In this document: positions 5,659-16,596 of the stretch, one piece after another | How positions within the stretch are numbered: position 1 is the first letter of the stretch | Layout of the letters: each line of letters begins with the position of its first letter | Assembly (NCBI RefSeq): GCF_030930995.1 | Contig: NZ_CP133217.1 | Location: 3,090,001-3,154,000 of the forward strand | Length of the DNA stretch: 64,000 bases | Reading direction: 5' to 3' | Source: Thiothrix subterranea | GTDB taxonomy: Bacteria; Pseudomonadota; Gammaproteobacteria; Thiotrichales; Thiotrichaceae | The notes under the pieces: model-generated | The model's input: only the letters and a program-made list of their open reading frames with translations | The model's database searches: none | What the model was told of the DNA's origin: nothing | Made by a program: the position numbers and the translations under genes

Positions 5659-6603
5659 ATGTACAAATTATTAGGGCTGCTACTTCTGGCACTCATGCCG
5701 CTGCAAACACTCAACGCTAACGAGTTGACCATGCGCATTGTCGGCGGGAATCCAGTTGGGCAAAACGCTTGGCCTTCGGTCGTTGCCATCAAAACCACCC
5801 GCGATGGGCAAATACTCTGCGGTGGCAATCTGATCCACCCCCTGTGGGTGCTGACTGCCGCGCATTGTATCAGGGGCGAAGCGGAAGGCTTGTATTATGA
5901 ATACGGCGCACCCGACTTGGTGACTTTTTCAGGGGCGACCGGGTTGGATTCTCCGAACGGGCGGCACATGCAAATCCAGCGAATTGTGGTTCACCCCAAT
6001 TATAACATGAGCAATGGCGCGAATGACCTAGCGCTGTTGATGCTGGCAGCCCCCTTAGAAGGCGCAACCATGCCCGTATACGCCGATAATCCCCCACCCG
6101 GCACTGCCGCAACGGTAGTTGGCTGGGGCGCACGCACTGCCAAAGCCAATAACGGCTATCCCGGCAATTACCCCACGCAAATGCAGCAAGTCACGGTTCC
6201 AATCGTTCCCAATGAAGCCTGCAATGCCCCGACCTCTTACGGTGGCAAAATTCAATCCAGCATGTTGTGCGCAGGCTACCCACAAGGTGGGCGCGACGCT
6301 TGCGTTGGCGATAGCGGCGGCCCCCTGATGGTGCAACAAAACGGGGTTTACCGTCAGGTAGGCATTGTTAGCCAAGGCGAAGGTTGCGCAATGCCGGGGA
6401 AATACGGCATTTACACCCGTGTTGCCAGTTATGCCACTTGGATTCAGCAATTTGCGCCGCCACCGTATGCACAAGCACCGGTTGCATCATTGAATGACCC
6501 ACGCGCCAGCTATCCGGGCGGGGCAGGCGTATTGGAAGGCGGTTGGTTAGCCCTGCTGTTTCCCGCACTGGTGTTGTTCAGGAAGAAGACTTCAAAACAC
6601 TGA
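5659..6603 (+). CDS. Secreted trypsin-like serine protease with GlyGly-CTERM-like tail
   Basis: A 314-residue S1-family protease. A signal peptide (MYKLLGLLLLALMPLQTLNA) is followed by the activation-type start RIVGGNPVG. The triad is His in LTAAHC, Asp in NDLALLML and Ser in GDSGGPL, with paired cysteines. After a Pro/Ala linker the C-terminus reads GGAGVLEGGWLALLFPALVLF then RKK, the Gly-Gly, hydrophobic, basic pattern of GlyGly-CTERM proteins that rhombosortase processes, as in the Vibrio protease VesB. I infer export by type II secretion with surface retention or release. A GGGGA ribosome site precedes the ATG. Its 3' end overlaps the convergent gene by 26 bases. Confidence 0.92.
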   Translation: MYKLLGLLLLALMPLQTLNANELTMRIVGGNPVGQNAWPSVVAIKTTRDGQILCGGNLIHPLWVLTAAHCIRGEAEGLYYEYGAPDLVTFSGATGLDSPNGRHMQIQRIVVHPNYNMSNGANDLALLMLAAPLEGATMPVYADNPPPGTAATVVGWGARTAKANNGYPGNYPTQMQQVTVPIVPNEACNAPTSYGGKIQSSMLCAGYPQGGRDACVGDSGGPLMVQQNGVYRQVGIVSQGEGCAMPGKYGIYTRVASYATWIQQFAPPPYAQAPVASLNDPRASYPGGAGVLEGGWLALLFPALVLFRKKTSKH

Positions 6604-8002
6604 CCGTATTGTCGAGTTCAAGCTGCTTCAGTAACAATTTTTTCATGCCCCACGGCACAAATTGAAGCAGCGTCACTCCAGTGATGCCCAGTAACAGCAT
6701 ACTTCCCAAAATATTGCCGACCAAGGTGTCGGCATTCAACAAATTACCCACCCCCAAGAGATCCAGCGCAAAACGTAGCAGGTAAAACATGAGGGAAGCC
6801 AATAGCAAAATGGTGGATAAATGCACCAAAACGCCGCCCGTCTGATTGACCCATGACCAACGCTGGCGCTCTTTTTCAGCCACTTGTTCGTAGTGACGCG
6901 AACGCAAGCGCACTTCACGGATAATACGCTGTCTGGAGGCGTCCAAAATCCGATCCCCAATTTGTTTCTCGCGCTGACTCAAGGTCGCATAAGGCAAATG
7001 GGTCATCACCCGTTCATGCTGATCCACGACTTGGTTGAATAATTCGCCCGAATCAATCTGATCGGGCAAAGGCAACGTTGCCAGTGCATCCTGTTTCCAA
7101 TTGGCATGAACGTAATGTTGAATGCGTTGAACGCGAATACTGCGCAAATCCTCCAACACCGTCTGGATTTCACCCTGCCCGACAAAATCTGGTTCAGCTT
7201 GCGCCTGTACGTAGTGAATCGCTGAACGCCCAACCACTTGCGCCAAATGTTGTGCGGCTAAGGGGATGTCACCAGCGGCGCTCAAATAACGCGACAATTC
7301 ATAACGCACTTCCAGATCATCGGGAGCCGCCTCAGGCAAAATACTCAAGGCAATGTCGGCTGCTTTGCTAAATTCTTGCCGCCCATACCAAGCATCAGCC
7401 AAATGCCGCCGCGCAAACCGTGCAAACAAAGGGTCAGAAGCGGCCTGTGCCTGTTGCGCTGCTGCTTCCAAATGAAACGTGGCTTCCGGCAATTGATTCA
7501 GCATAAACAAATACGCCCAGCCCAGCTCAAAATGGGCGCGGTAATTGAGTGGGTTGACCTGCAACCCATCCTTGAGCATTTGCACCGCCAATGCTACCCG
7601 TTGCGGGGCATCATGAGCGGGAACTAGCAAAGCTTCTGAGAGCTTTTTCCCCGCAAAATCCACACTCATGCCCGCACGGTATAAGATGAAGTTGCCCTGG
7701 CTATTGCTGAGCAATTGCTTGCGCTGGCGTTCTTTATCCTGCTGTAGCCATGCACCTTGCTGGGCAATAAGCGCCGCCATCCATTCCACTTGATGGCGCA
7801 AGCTCGGCATCACCGCATCACTCTCACCCACGCGCTGCAAATTCCCGCGTATACCGGTTTCTAACAGGTCACTCAAGGCCGATGGTTGCAGCCCTTGTAA
7901 GGATGCGAGGTATTCCACATTAAGGCGATGAAAGGCATTGCGCTGGTGCGCTGGGAAAAAAATGCTACGCATCTGGCGAGCAATGCATTCGTCAGACATC
8001 AT
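6578..8002 (-). CDS. TPR-like protein with two C-terminal membrane segments
   Basis: About 474 residues. The middle (roughly 130-260) has helical repeats like TPRs (NPLNYRAHFELGWAYLFML, then ARRHLADAWYGRQEFSKAA). Two strong hydrophobic segments near the C-terminus (GGVLVHLSTILLLASLMFYLL and a later ILGSMLLLGITGVTLL) anchor it in the inner membrane. I do not recognise a named family. Starts at ATG 8002 or 7999 are likely; the frame also opens at a TTG at 8014. It may act as a scaffold, but no partner is evident. It is convergent with the protease gene and divergent from hflK. Confidence 0.7.
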   Translation of the reverse strand: MMSDECIARQMRSIFFPAHQRNAFHRLNVEYLASLQGLQPSALSDLLETGIRGNLQRVGESDAVMPSLRHQVEWMAALIAQQGAWLQQDKERQRKQLLSNSQGNFILYRAGMSVDFAGKKLSEALLVPAHDAPQRVALAVQMLKDGLQVNPLNYRAHFELGWAYLFMLNQLPEATFHLEAAAQQAQAASDPLFARFARRHLADAWYGRQEFSKAADIALSILPEAAPDDLEVRYELSRYLSAAGDIPLAAQHLAQVVGRSAIHYVQAQAEPDFVGQGEIQTVLEDLRSIRVQRIQHYVHANWKQDALATLPLPDQIDSGELFNQVVDQHERVMTHLPYATLSQREKQIGDRILDASRQRIIREVRLRSRHYEQVAEKERQRWSWVNQTGGVLVHLSTILLLASLMFYLLRFALDLLGVGNLLNADTLVGNILGSMLLLGITGVTLLQFVPWGMKKLLLKQLELDNTVSVLKSSS

Positions 8003-8297
8003 AATGTTATCCAAATTGTAATGACACTTAGGGTTGATTTGTTCGATATTATAGCTATTTGGGGCGAATTGCTATAATACACATCACTATGCTCATAGAA
8101 CATAAGCAATTAATAATAATTAAAAATTATCAATGGTGGTGTACTTGCTTTACATTGCAAGCACTTTATCTGGATTTCAACACCATTTTTTCAGGGTGAG
8201 TTGCGAACTCTACAAGCTAATCTGTTATGCTTTGCGTTGAAATTTATTCTATAACCTCAACACTAGCAAACAGTCGAACATTTTAGGAGCTTCAACT
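8003..8297. promoter_or_regulatory. Divergent intergenic region upstream of hflK
   Basis: A 295-base AT-rich gap between the TPR gene and hflK. It holds a TATAAT at 8073-8078 without a convincing -35, and an interrupted inverted repeat CTTGC-tttacatt-GCAAG near 8146-8163. The promoters for both genes must lie here, but I cannot assign them firmly. No gene is visible. Confidence 0.35.
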
Positions 8298-9497
8298 ATG
8301 CCCTGGAACGAACCGGGTGGGAATCAACAAGATCCTTGGTCAGGAAAAAAACGTGGCTCAGGCGGCAATGACCCTGAAGAGCTGATTCGCAAATTGAATG
8401 AAAAATTAGGCAAGCTATTCGGCGGTTCCGGTGGCAATGGTGACAACTCCAGTCAAAACAGCAGCAAAGGTATCATTTTTCTATTGATATTGTTTGTTGT
8501 CGGCTGGTTATTGTCAGGCTTTTACACGGTTGATGCGCGTCAACAAGGTTTAGTGCTGCGATTTGGTGCTTATCAAGCCACCACGGATGCGGGTTTGCAT
8601 TGGCGCTTACCCTACCCCATTGAAACCGTTGAAATCGTCGATACCGAGCAAAACCGAAGCGCACAAGATCGCAACACCATGTTGACCAAAGACGAAAACA
8701 TCGTCGAAGTCGCGGTTGCAGCGCAGTATAAAGTGCGGAATCCTGAAGATTATGCCTTCAATATCCTCAACCCGGATTTCTTGGCCGATCAGACGCAAGG
8801 GACACTCTATCAAGTCATGCGTGGCGTGGCGCGTGAAGTGATCGGGCGCAATGACATGGACTTCATCCTCAAAGAAGGCCGGGCGCAAATTGCCAGTGAT
8901 ATTCAAAACCAAATGCAACAGGTGTTGGATAATTACAAATCAGGTTTGCAAATCATTACCGTCAACTTGACGTATGCGGAAGCCCCGCCGCAAGTTAAAG
9001 AAGCGTTTGACGAAGCCAACAAAGCGCGTGAAGATGCTAACCGCTATCAAAACGAAGCCCAAACTTACGCGAACAAAGTGATTCCTGAAGCGCGTGGTAA
9101 AGCCGCCCGTTTAAAAGCGGAATCCGAAGCGTTCCGTCAGGAAACGGTTAGCAGAGCGGAGGGTGACGCATCACGATTCATGCAGTTGGTCACAGAATAC
9201 CGCAAAGCACCTGAAGTTACCCGCGAACGTTTGTATTTGGAAACGATGGAAACTGTCATGGCGGGTAGCCGCAAAATCGTGATTGATTCTAACAGCAATA
9301 ATATGTTGTACCTGCCACTGGATCAATTGAACGGTCAAACTAGCACGGCGGCTGGCAATACGGCTCAAGCTGCCGCTGCTGCCATGCAAAATGCGACTGA
9401 CAAATCGAATGCGACACCAACGCCCACCGATGTTCCGGCTACCAATGCCGAGGTTACACGCACAGGTCGGGAAGCTGGTGTAAGGGAGAGCCGCTAA
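8298..9497 (+). CDS. hflK: HflK, subunit of the membrane HflKC complex
   Basis: A 399-residue SPFH-family protein. The Gly/Asn-rich N-terminal tail (MPWNEPGGNQQDPWSG) is characteristic of HflK. One membrane segment (IIFLLILFVVGWLLSGFY) follows, then the band-7 domain, a long coiled coil (EAQTYANKVIPEARGKAARL) and an Ala/Thr-rich tail. HflK and HflC form a large periplasmic cage around FtsH that modulates its proteolysis of membrane proteins. A well placed AGGAG precedes the ATG. The stop overlaps the hflC start (TAATG). Confidence 0.97.
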   Translation: MPWNEPGGNQQDPWSGKKRGSGGNDPEELIRKLNEKLGKLFGGSGGNGDNSSQNSSKGIIFLLILFVVGWLLSGFYTVDARQQGLVLRFGAYQATTDAGLHWRLPYPIETVEIVDTEQNRSAQDRNTMLTKDENIVEVAVAAQYKVRNPEDYAFNILNPDFLADQTQGTLYQVMRGVAREVIGRNDMDFILKEGRAQIASDIQNQMQQVLDNYKSGLQIITVNLTYAEAPPQVKEAFDEANKAREDANRYQNEAQTYANKVIPEARGKAARLKAESEAFRQETVSRAEGDASRFMQLVTEYRKAPEVTRERLYLETMETVMAGSRKIVIDSNSNNMLYLPLDQLNGQTSTAAGNTAQAAAAAMQNATDKSNATPTPTDVPATNAEVTRTGREAGVRESR

Positions 9498-10369
9498 TGG
9501 ATATTAAAAACATACTCGCGGTCGTCGCGGGTGCGCTTGCTTTGTTGCTGTATTCTTCGGTGTATACGGTGGATCAACGTGAAAAGGCGATTTTGTTCAA
9601 ATTCCGTGAAATCGTGAATGCTGACATCAAACCGGGATTAAACTTCCGTATGCCGTTTATCACCACCGTTAGTAAATTTCCAGCAACAGTGCAAACACTC
9701 GCCTCGCGCCCAGAGCAATTCCTGACGGGTGAGAAAAAGTATGTCACGGTGGATTTTTTCCTGAAATGGCGCATTGAAGATGTTTCAGCATTCTACCGCT
9801 CAACCGGCGGCGGACGCATTCCTGATGCTGAAAATCGTCTCGAACAGCTCATGAAAGATGGCTTGCGTAACGAATTCAGCCGCCGCACCATCCAAGAGGC
9901 GCTGTCGGGTGAACGCGGCAGCATCCTCCAAGGTGTCGAAAGCAAATCCAAGGAAGTTGCCAAACAGTTAGGGATAGAAATCGTTGACGTGCGGGTTAGC
10001 CGCATTGACTTCCCCGATACCGTCAGCGATTCCGTCTACAACCGGATGCGCTCCGACCGGGAACGGGTTGCCCAAGACTTCCGCTCACGCGGTCAGGAAG
10101 AAGGTGCAAAGATCGAGGCGAATGCCAACCGTGAATCCACCATCATTATGGCCGAAGCCTATAAGGAAGCGGAAAAAATTCGCGGTGAAGGTGACGCAAA
10201 AGCCGCCGAAATTTACGCACAAGCTTACCAGCAAGATGCCGAGTTTTACTCGTTCTACCGTAGCTTGAGCGCCTACCGCAACACCATTGGCAAAAACGGT
10301 GATGTCATGGTGCTAGAACCTACGTCCGAGTTCTTCCGCTATTTCAAACAGCAAGCGCTGCAACCCTAA
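9497..10369 (+). CDS. hflC: HflC, subunit of the membrane HflKC complex
   Basis: A 290-residue SPFH protein with an N-terminal membrane anchor (ILAVVAGALALLLYSSVYTV), the motif DQREKAILFKF, a band-7 domain and a C-terminal coiled coil (EAYKEAEKIRGEGDAKAAEI). It pairs with HflK to control FtsH. Its ATG shares one base with the hflK stop, so translation is coupled. The order hflK-hflC followed by a DUF2065 gene, hisZ and purA is the usual gammaproteobacterial and betaproteobacterial arrangement. Confidence 0.97.
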   Translation: MDIKNILAVVAGALALLLYSSVYTVDQREKAILFKFREIVNADIKPGLNFRMPFITTVSKFPATVQTLASRPEQFLTGEKKYVTVDFFLKWRIEDVSAFYRSTGGGRIPDAENRLEQLMKDGLRNEFSRRTIQEALSGERGSILQGVESKSKEVAKQLGIEIVDVRVSRIDFPDTVSDSVYNRMRSDRERVAQDFRSRGQEEGAKIEANANRESTIIMAEAYKEAEKIRGEGDAKAAEIYAQAYQQDAEFYSFYRSLSAYRNTIGKNGDVMVLEPTSEFFRYFKQQALQP

Positions 10370-10372
10370 GCA

Positions 10373-10567
10373 GTGACGTTTAACTGGAACGATTTGCTCA
10401 CTGCTATCGCCCTCCTGTTGATTTTGGAGGGGCTTATGCCATTCTTAAGCCCCTCTCGCCTCCGTGAAACCTACCGTCAATTACTCGAATTGCCCGACAA
10501 AACCTTACGAACCATTGGTCTGGTAGGTGTAATTGCTGGTATCCTACTGCTCTTTTTGACCGATTAG
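10373..10567 (+). CDS. DUF2065 small inner-membrane protein (YjeT-like)
   Basis: A 64-residue protein starting at GTG 10373, four bases after hflC. It has two hydrophobic segments (LLTAIALLLILEGLMPFLSP and TIGLVGVIAGILLLFL) joined by a short basic loop, which is the DUF2065/YjeT pattern. Its function is unknown. Its fixed place behind hflC suggests a role with that membrane complex, but this is only inferred from context. Confidence 0.88.
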   Translation: MTFNWNDLLTAIALLLILEGLMPFLSPSRLRETYRQLLELPDKTLRTIGLVGVIAGILLLFLTD

Positions 10568-10576
10568 TCACAAACC

Positions 10577-11764
10577 ATGCTGAATACTCACCAATATTGG
10601 GCGCTTCCCGATGGCATCAGCGAAGCCCTGCCCGACGAAGCCGAAGCTCTGGAGCAACTGCGCCGCCGCTTACTCGATCTTTACGCCACGTGGGGCTACC
10701 GTTTGGTCATGCCACCACTGGTGGAATTCATGGAATCGCTGCGCACCGGTCACGGCACACACCTTGACGTGCAAACTTTTAAACTCACCGATCAATTGAC
10801 CGGACGGATGATGGGCGTGCGGGCGGACATGACGCCGCAGATTGCGCGAATTGATGCGCATAAATTGCAAACCGAACAGCCGAATCGCCTGTGTTACATC
10901 GGCAGTGTCTTGCGTACTCGCAGTTTCCACGACGGTTCACGTTCCCCTTTGCAAGTGGGTGCAGAACTGTTTGGTCATGCCGGATTGGACAGTGATTTTG
11001 AAGTGATCAGCCTGTTGCTGGAAACCTTGACACATTGCCAAATCCCCGACTTGTTGCTGGACATAGGTCACGTTGGCATTTTCCGCAGTTTAGCGCGGGC
11101 TGCTGGGTTGGATGCGGCGCAAGAAAGTCATTTCTATGACATGCTGGTGCGCAAATCCCTGCCCGAAATTGATGCATGGCTGGTAACAGCAAACTTGCCC
11201 GCTGACATCAGCGTGTGCTTGCAGCAATTGCCACGCCTGAATGGGGCTGTTGACGTATTGGATCAAGCCGCCGCATTGTTTGCGAATGCGCCGAGCGACG
11301 TTCAGGATGCCCTCACGTACTTGCGCACCCTAACCACACGGGTAGCGGCGCACTTCCCCACCTACAAGATCCATGTGGATCTGGCTGAATTGAGTGGTTA
11401 CGACTACCATACCGGCATTGTGTACGGTGTTTATACATCGGGCATGGGGCGCGAAGTCGCACGCGGCGGGCGTTACGACGGTATCGGCGAAGCCTTTGGG
11501 CGCACCCGCCCTGCCACGGGTTTCAGCACCGATTTGCGCACCTTGGCAACGTTTGCCTTGCCACAACAGCAACGCGCTGGCAACACCAGTATTTTTGCCC
11601 CTGCGGTACAAGATGCGGCGCTGGAACAACTGATTCGGACATTGCGCAGTCAACAGCAGCGGGTTATCCGAGCGCTGGATGGGCAAACACATGACGCGGC
11701 AGCACTGGGTTGCAGCCAACACATCATTCAGCAAGACGGTCACTGGAACGTCGTGGCTGTTTAA
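10577..11764 (+). CDS. hisZ: HisZ, ATP phosphoribosyltransferase regulatory subunit
   Basis: A 395-residue histidyl-tRNA-synthetase-like protein that lacks the anticodon-binding domain. Class II synthetase motifs are present (YGYRLVMPP-like region, MGVRADMTPQIARIDAH, ARGGRYDGIGEAFG). HisZ binds the short form of HisG and makes it active and histidine-sensitive in the first step of histidine synthesis. The order DUF2065-hisZ-purA is widespread in proteobacteria. It lies nine bases after the DUF2065 gene, so it probably belongs to the hfl transcript. Confidence 0.95.
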   Translation: MLNTHQYWALPDGISEALPDEAEALEQLRRRLLDLYATWGYRLVMPPLVEFMESLRTGHGTHLDVQTFKLTDQLTGRMMGVRADMTPQIARIDAHKLQTEQPNRLCYIGSVLRTRSFHDGSRSPLQVGAELFGHAGLDSDFEVISLLLETLTHCQIPDLLLDIGHVGIFRSLARAAGLDAAQESHFYDMLVRKSLPEIDAWLVTANLPADISVCLQQLPRLNGAVDVLDQAAALFANAPSDVQDALTYLRTLTTRVAAHFPTYKIHVDLAELSGYDYHTGIVYGVYTSGMGREVARGGRYDGIGEAFGRTRPATGFSTDLRTLATFALPQQQRAGNTSIFAPAVQDAALEQLIRTLRSQQQRVIRALDGQTHDAAALGCSQHIIQQDGHWNVVAV

Positions 11765-13156
<1,392 letters not shown>

Positions 13157-13158
13157 AG

Positions 13159-13908
13159 ATGGATGTTAGCCGTCGGTTTGGCGGCATCATCCGCACCTAC
13201 GGTGAAGCGGCGTTTAACCGCTTCACCGCCGCGCATGTTTGCCTAATTGGCGTGGGTGGCGTGGGTTCTTGGGCTGTCGAAGCCTTGGCGCGTAGTGGCA
13301 TTGGCACATTGACGCTTATCGACCTTGATAACGTTGCCGAATCCAATATAAATCGCCAGTTGCCTGCACTTGGCAGCACGATTGGACGTGCCAAAATTGA
13401 GGTATTGCGGGAACGTTGCCTTGACATTAATCCTGCCTGCCAATTACATCTCGTTGAAGATTTTATCGACAAGGACAACCTTGCGAACCTCATCAAACCC
13501 GAATTCGATTACGTGCTGGATTGCATCGACAATGCCCGCACCAAAGCGGCACTGATTGCGTATTGCCGCCGTAACAAAATCCGCTTAATTACTGCCGGTG
13601 GCGCGGGTGGGCAAAAAGACCCAACCAAAATCCGCTTGACCGATTTGACCAAAACCTTGCAAGACCCGTTGCTATCAAAAGTGCGTAAGGAATTGCGCCA
13701 GCATTACGGTTTCAGCAGCAACCCCAAACGCCGCTTTGACGTGCCTGCCGTGTGGTCGGAGGAAGCGATGACCTTGCCGGAACGGGCGGAAGGTGCAAGT
13801 GCGTGTGATTTAAGTTGCGCGGGGGGAATTGGGTCGGTGACGACGGTGACAGCGAGTTTTGCCTTTGTCGCCGTCAGCCATGTGTTGGGCAAACTAGCCG
13901 CTCACTAA
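13159..13908 (+). CDS. tcdA: TcdA, tRNA threonylcarbamoyladenosine dehydratase
   Basis: About 249 residues of the E1-like/ThiF superfamily. The sequence has CLIGVGGVGSWAVEALARSG for nucleotide binding, DLDNVAESNINRQ, and DCIDNARTKAALI. TcdA (CsdL/YgdL) uses ATP to cyclise t6A37 in tRNAs to ct6A. I choose ATG 13159 (MDVSRRFGGI) since the upstream codons come from the dispersed repeat. It is on the same strand as purA, 50 bases downstream. The TcdA-specific spacing (RKELRQHYGFSSNPKRRFDVP) distinguishes it from MoeB and ThiF. Confidence 0.93.
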   Translation: MDVSRRFGGIIRTYGEAAFNRFTAAHVCLIGVGGVGSWAVEALARSGIGTLTLIDLDNVAESNINRQLPALGSTIGRAKIEVLRERCLDINPACQLHLVEDFIDKDNLANLIKPEFDYVLDCIDNARTKAALIAYCRRNKIRLITAGGAGGQKDPTKIRLTDLTKTLQDPLLSKVRKELRQHYGFSSNPKRRFDVPAVWSEEAMTLPERAEGASACDLSCAGGIGSVTTVTASFAFVAVSHVLGKLAAH

Positions 13909-13969
13909 ATCAGCGAATCAGCCATTTCTGGTGTATTCTCATGAATGAAAACCAGAGGAGGATTTCGCC

Positions 13970-14788
13970 ATGTCAACAGAAGAAACCAACCCTAACACGC
14001 AAGAACCTGAAGCCGCAGCAAGCGTCCGCTTGCGACCGTTTATCGCCCCCTGCCGCCAAATTTCCCCAACGGCTCCCTTGCGCTGGCTGAAACAGGGGTT
14101 TCAGGATTTTAAACGAGCGCCACTCTTGAGCATGGCATACGGAGCGATCTTCATGCTCGCCAGTTGGCTGATTGCCTTGTGGTCATGGCAAGTGGGCAGT
14201 TTTACTATGCTCATCGTTTTGTTCGCTGCCTTTGTGTTTCTTGGCCCCGCGCTGGCAATGGGTTTGTATTCCGTCAGTTGCCAACTGGATCGCGGCATGA
14301 AACCACGCATCGGGTTTTGCCTGACACAAGGCAGAAAACGCCTTGGCAATCAGATGGTGTTTGCTTTTGCGTTGTTGGTTATTTTCTTGGTCTGGGCGCG
14401 AGCGGCTGCCATCGTCAATATTTTTCTACCGATGGCACGAAGCCCTAATCCCTCGGAATTAATGACCTTTCTGATCATCGGCTCGGTGGTAGGTTTGCTG
14501 TTTACCTTGGTCGTTTACTGCGCCAGCGTGTTTTCCCTGCCTATGATTATGGATCGGGAAGTGGATGCGATTACCGCCGTGTTGAGCAGTGTTAATGCTG
14601 TCCTGAAAAACAAAGCTGCCATGTTGCTGTGGGCGCTGATTATTTTGGGGTCGGTTTTGCTGGGCTTTCTGACGCTGTTTCTGGGCTTTGTCGTCACCTT
14701 GCCAATCATTGGTTATGCCAGTTGGCGGGGCTATCGGGAAACCATTATCGGTGATGAATGGCAGCAAGACCCGGATACAGCCGCCTGA
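13970..14788 (+). CDS. DUF2189-family integral membrane protein
   Basis: A 272-residue protein with six hydrophobic segments between about residues 50 and 255, after a polar N-terminal region. The opening WLKQGFQDFKRAPLLSMAYG and the FLGPALAMGLYSVSCQLDRG segment are typical of DUF2189. No biochemical role is established for the family. An AGAGGAGG ribosome site precedes the ATG. It stands alone between tcdA and the lipoprotein hydrolase gene. Confidence 0.88.
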   Translation: MSTEETNPNTQEPEAAASVRLRPFIAPCRQISPTAPLRWLKQGFQDFKRAPLLSMAYGAIFMLASWLIALWSWQVGSFTMLIVLFAAFVFLGPALAMGLYSVSCQLDRGMKPRIGFCLTQGRKRLGNQMVFAFALLVIFLVWARAAAIVNIFLPMARSPNPSELMTFLIIGSVVGLLFTLVVYCASVFSLPMIMDREVDAITAVLSSVNAVLKNKAAMLLWALIILGSVLLGFLTLFLGFVVTLPIIGYASWRGYRETIIGDEWQQDPDTAA

Positions 14789-14902
14789 TCCGGGTACTGA
14801 AAGAGTGTAAAGAAATGTAACAATGCTTCACGATATTGCCCTCTGGAACAAATAATGTTCACTGTTTTTATTGAACATTGTTTATTCAAAGAGGAAAGAG
14901 TC

Positions 14903-15886
14903 ATGACCCACATCCCTTTACCATCATGGGCTAAAGTAGCGTTTGCTGTCGCATTCACCAGTATGTTGTTAGCTTCCTGCGGAGGAAGTTCGAGCAGTAC
15001 GGTGACGACAGCAGGAACTACCACCACCGATACCACCACAGGAACGACGACAACGACAACCACGGCAATATCAACTCGTAGCTGGAAAGATGTGGCTTAT
15101 GCCACCACGTCAAACAGTCAAAAGATGGATATTTATTTACCAGCCACCGGCACGGGAACATTTCCAACAGTGATTTGGATTCACGGTGGTGCTTTCAAAT
15201 TCGGCGATAAAGCAAATCCACAATCCCTGACAGCCCTCAATAATGCCGGTTATGCCGTGGTCAGCGTCAATTACCGTTTGAGCACCGAAGCGCAATGGTC
15301 AGCACAATTGGATGACATGAAAAGCATTGTGACTTACCTGCGCACCAATGCTGCCACCTACCACTTGAACCCTGATAAAATTGGCGCTTGGGGCGCATCA
15401 GCAGGTGGACATTTAGCATCCATAATGGGAATCGCGTTAGCCAATGACCCTGCCACGCGCATTCAAGCAGCGGTAAATTGGTTTGGGCCAATCGACTTTT
15501 ACAACATGGATGCAGACATGCTGGCAACCAACGTCACCCGTTGTACCGGCGCAAACGGCGCGGCAGATTCGCCTGAATCCGCGCTGATCGGTGCAACTGT
15601 CAGTGAAAATAAAAGCAAAGCGGATGCAGCCAGCCCTTTGACTTATCTGGCAGCGTTGCCGACTACCACACCACTGCCACCGTTTTACATGTTTCACGGC
15701 TTGCTGGATTGTAATATTGCCCCTGCGCAATCAGAGCGTCTGCATAATGCGATTCAAGCTAAATTTGGCAACGCTAAAAGTAACTACATGCCTATCGCGA
15801 ATGGTACGCACGGTGCGGGTGATTTCAAACAAACTTACGTGGAAACCGCTGTTATCGATTTCCTAAATTTGCATTTAAAACAGTAA
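14903..15886 (+). CDS. Lipoprotein alpha/beta-hydrolase (carboxylesterase-like)
   Basis: About 327 residues from ATG 14903, chosen for the GAGGA upstream; the frame also opens at 14855. The N-terminus is a lipoprotein signal ending LLASC, then a Thr-rich linker of low complexity. The catalytic domain has the oxyanion HGGAF motif, the nucleophile elbow GASAGG, an Asp near GLLDCN and a His in GTHGAG, as in the hormone-sensitive-lipase-like esterase group. It probably hydrolyses esters at the outer membrane or in the periplasm; the substrate is unknown. A response-regulator gene follows 23 bases later, which may control it. Confidence 0.85.
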   Translation: MTHIPLPSWAKVAFAVAFTSMLLASCGGSSSSTVTTAGTTTTDTTTGTTTTTTTAISTRSWKDVAYATTSNSQKMDIYLPATGTGTFPTVIWIHGGAFKFGDKANPQSLTALNNAGYAVVSVNYRLSTEAQWSAQLDDMKSIVTYLRTNAATYHLNPDKIGAWGASAGGHLASIMGIALANDPATRIQAAVNWFGPIDFYNMDADMLATNVTRCTGANGAADSPESALIGATVSENKSKADAASPLTYLAALPTTTPLPPFYMFHGLLDCNIAPAQSERLHNAIQAKFGNAKSNYMPIANGTHGAGDFKQTYVETAVIDFLNLHLKQ

Positions 15887-15909
15887 GATCACGAGATACA
15901 GGCACGTTT

Positions 15910-16596
15910 ATGCATACCCTGCTATTGGTGGACGATGACACGAGTTTGCTGCACATGTTGCAGGCTTTTCTAACACAGGAAGGATTTCGCGTGTTAATCG
16001 CCACCAATGGCACGGAGGCGCTCAGTATGGTGGTGGAATTTGAGCCTGCCTTATTGGTGCTGGATTACATGATGCCGGGCTTAAACGGTATCGAAGTGCT
16101 AACCCTGTTACGGCAAAATCATGCCGTTCCCGTGTTAATGCTAACCGCCAGACATGATGATGCTGATCGTATCAAAGGTCTGGACATGGGAGCAGACGAT
16201 TACCTTGCCAAGCCGTTCAATGCGCGTGAATTAGTCGCTCGTATCCGCGCGATTTTACGCCGCACTGAAACGCGGCAGGCATTAACGCAACATTTGAGCT
16301 TAGGACGTTTGCAACTGTTTGCTGAACAAACCACCGCTTATTGGCAATCCACGCCACTCGTGTTGACGCATACAGAATACCGTTTACTGGAAATTCTGGT
16401 GCGGCAGGTAGGTTACGTTGTCAGCAAAGACGAAATGGCATTGTATGCACTGAAGCGTTCCTTAACCATTTTTGACCGGAGTATCGACGTGCACATCGGA
16501 CGCTTACGCACGAAACTGGATGACATCGCTGGAGACCGTTTGAGTATCCGCACGGTGCGGGCGCAAGGTTATCAATTGCTACTGTTACCCACATGA
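15910..16596 (+). CDS. OmpR-family response regulator (CpxR-like)
   Basis: A 228-residue regulator. The receiver domain (1-120) holds the acidic pair in LLVDDDT, the phosphoacceptor Asp in LVLDYMMPG, Thr in LMLTAR and Lys in LAKPFNAREL. The C-terminal winged helix (130-228) includes TEYRLLEILV and IDVHIGRLRTKL. Layout and wording resemble CpxR. It overlaps the following kinase gene by four bases (ATGA), so they form a two-component operon. Its position after a secreted hydrolase gene may point to envelope sensing. Confidence 0.93.
   Translation: MHTLLLVDDDTSLLHMLQAFLTQEGFRVLIATNGTEALSMVVEFEPALLVLDYMMPGLNGIEVLTLLRQNHAVPVLMLTARHDDADRIKGLDMGADDYLAKPFNARELVARIRAILRRTETRQALTQHLSLGRLQLFAEQTTAYWQSTPLVLTHTEYRLLEILVRQVGYVVSKDEMALYALKRSLTIFDRSIDVHIGRLRTKLDDIAGDRLSIRTVRAQGYQLLLLPT

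Noticed and set aside
14769-14795. Hairpin ACCCGGAT/ATCCGGGT at the end of the DUF2189 gene
   Set aside because: It overlaps the stop codon and has no T run, so I do not call it a terminator.
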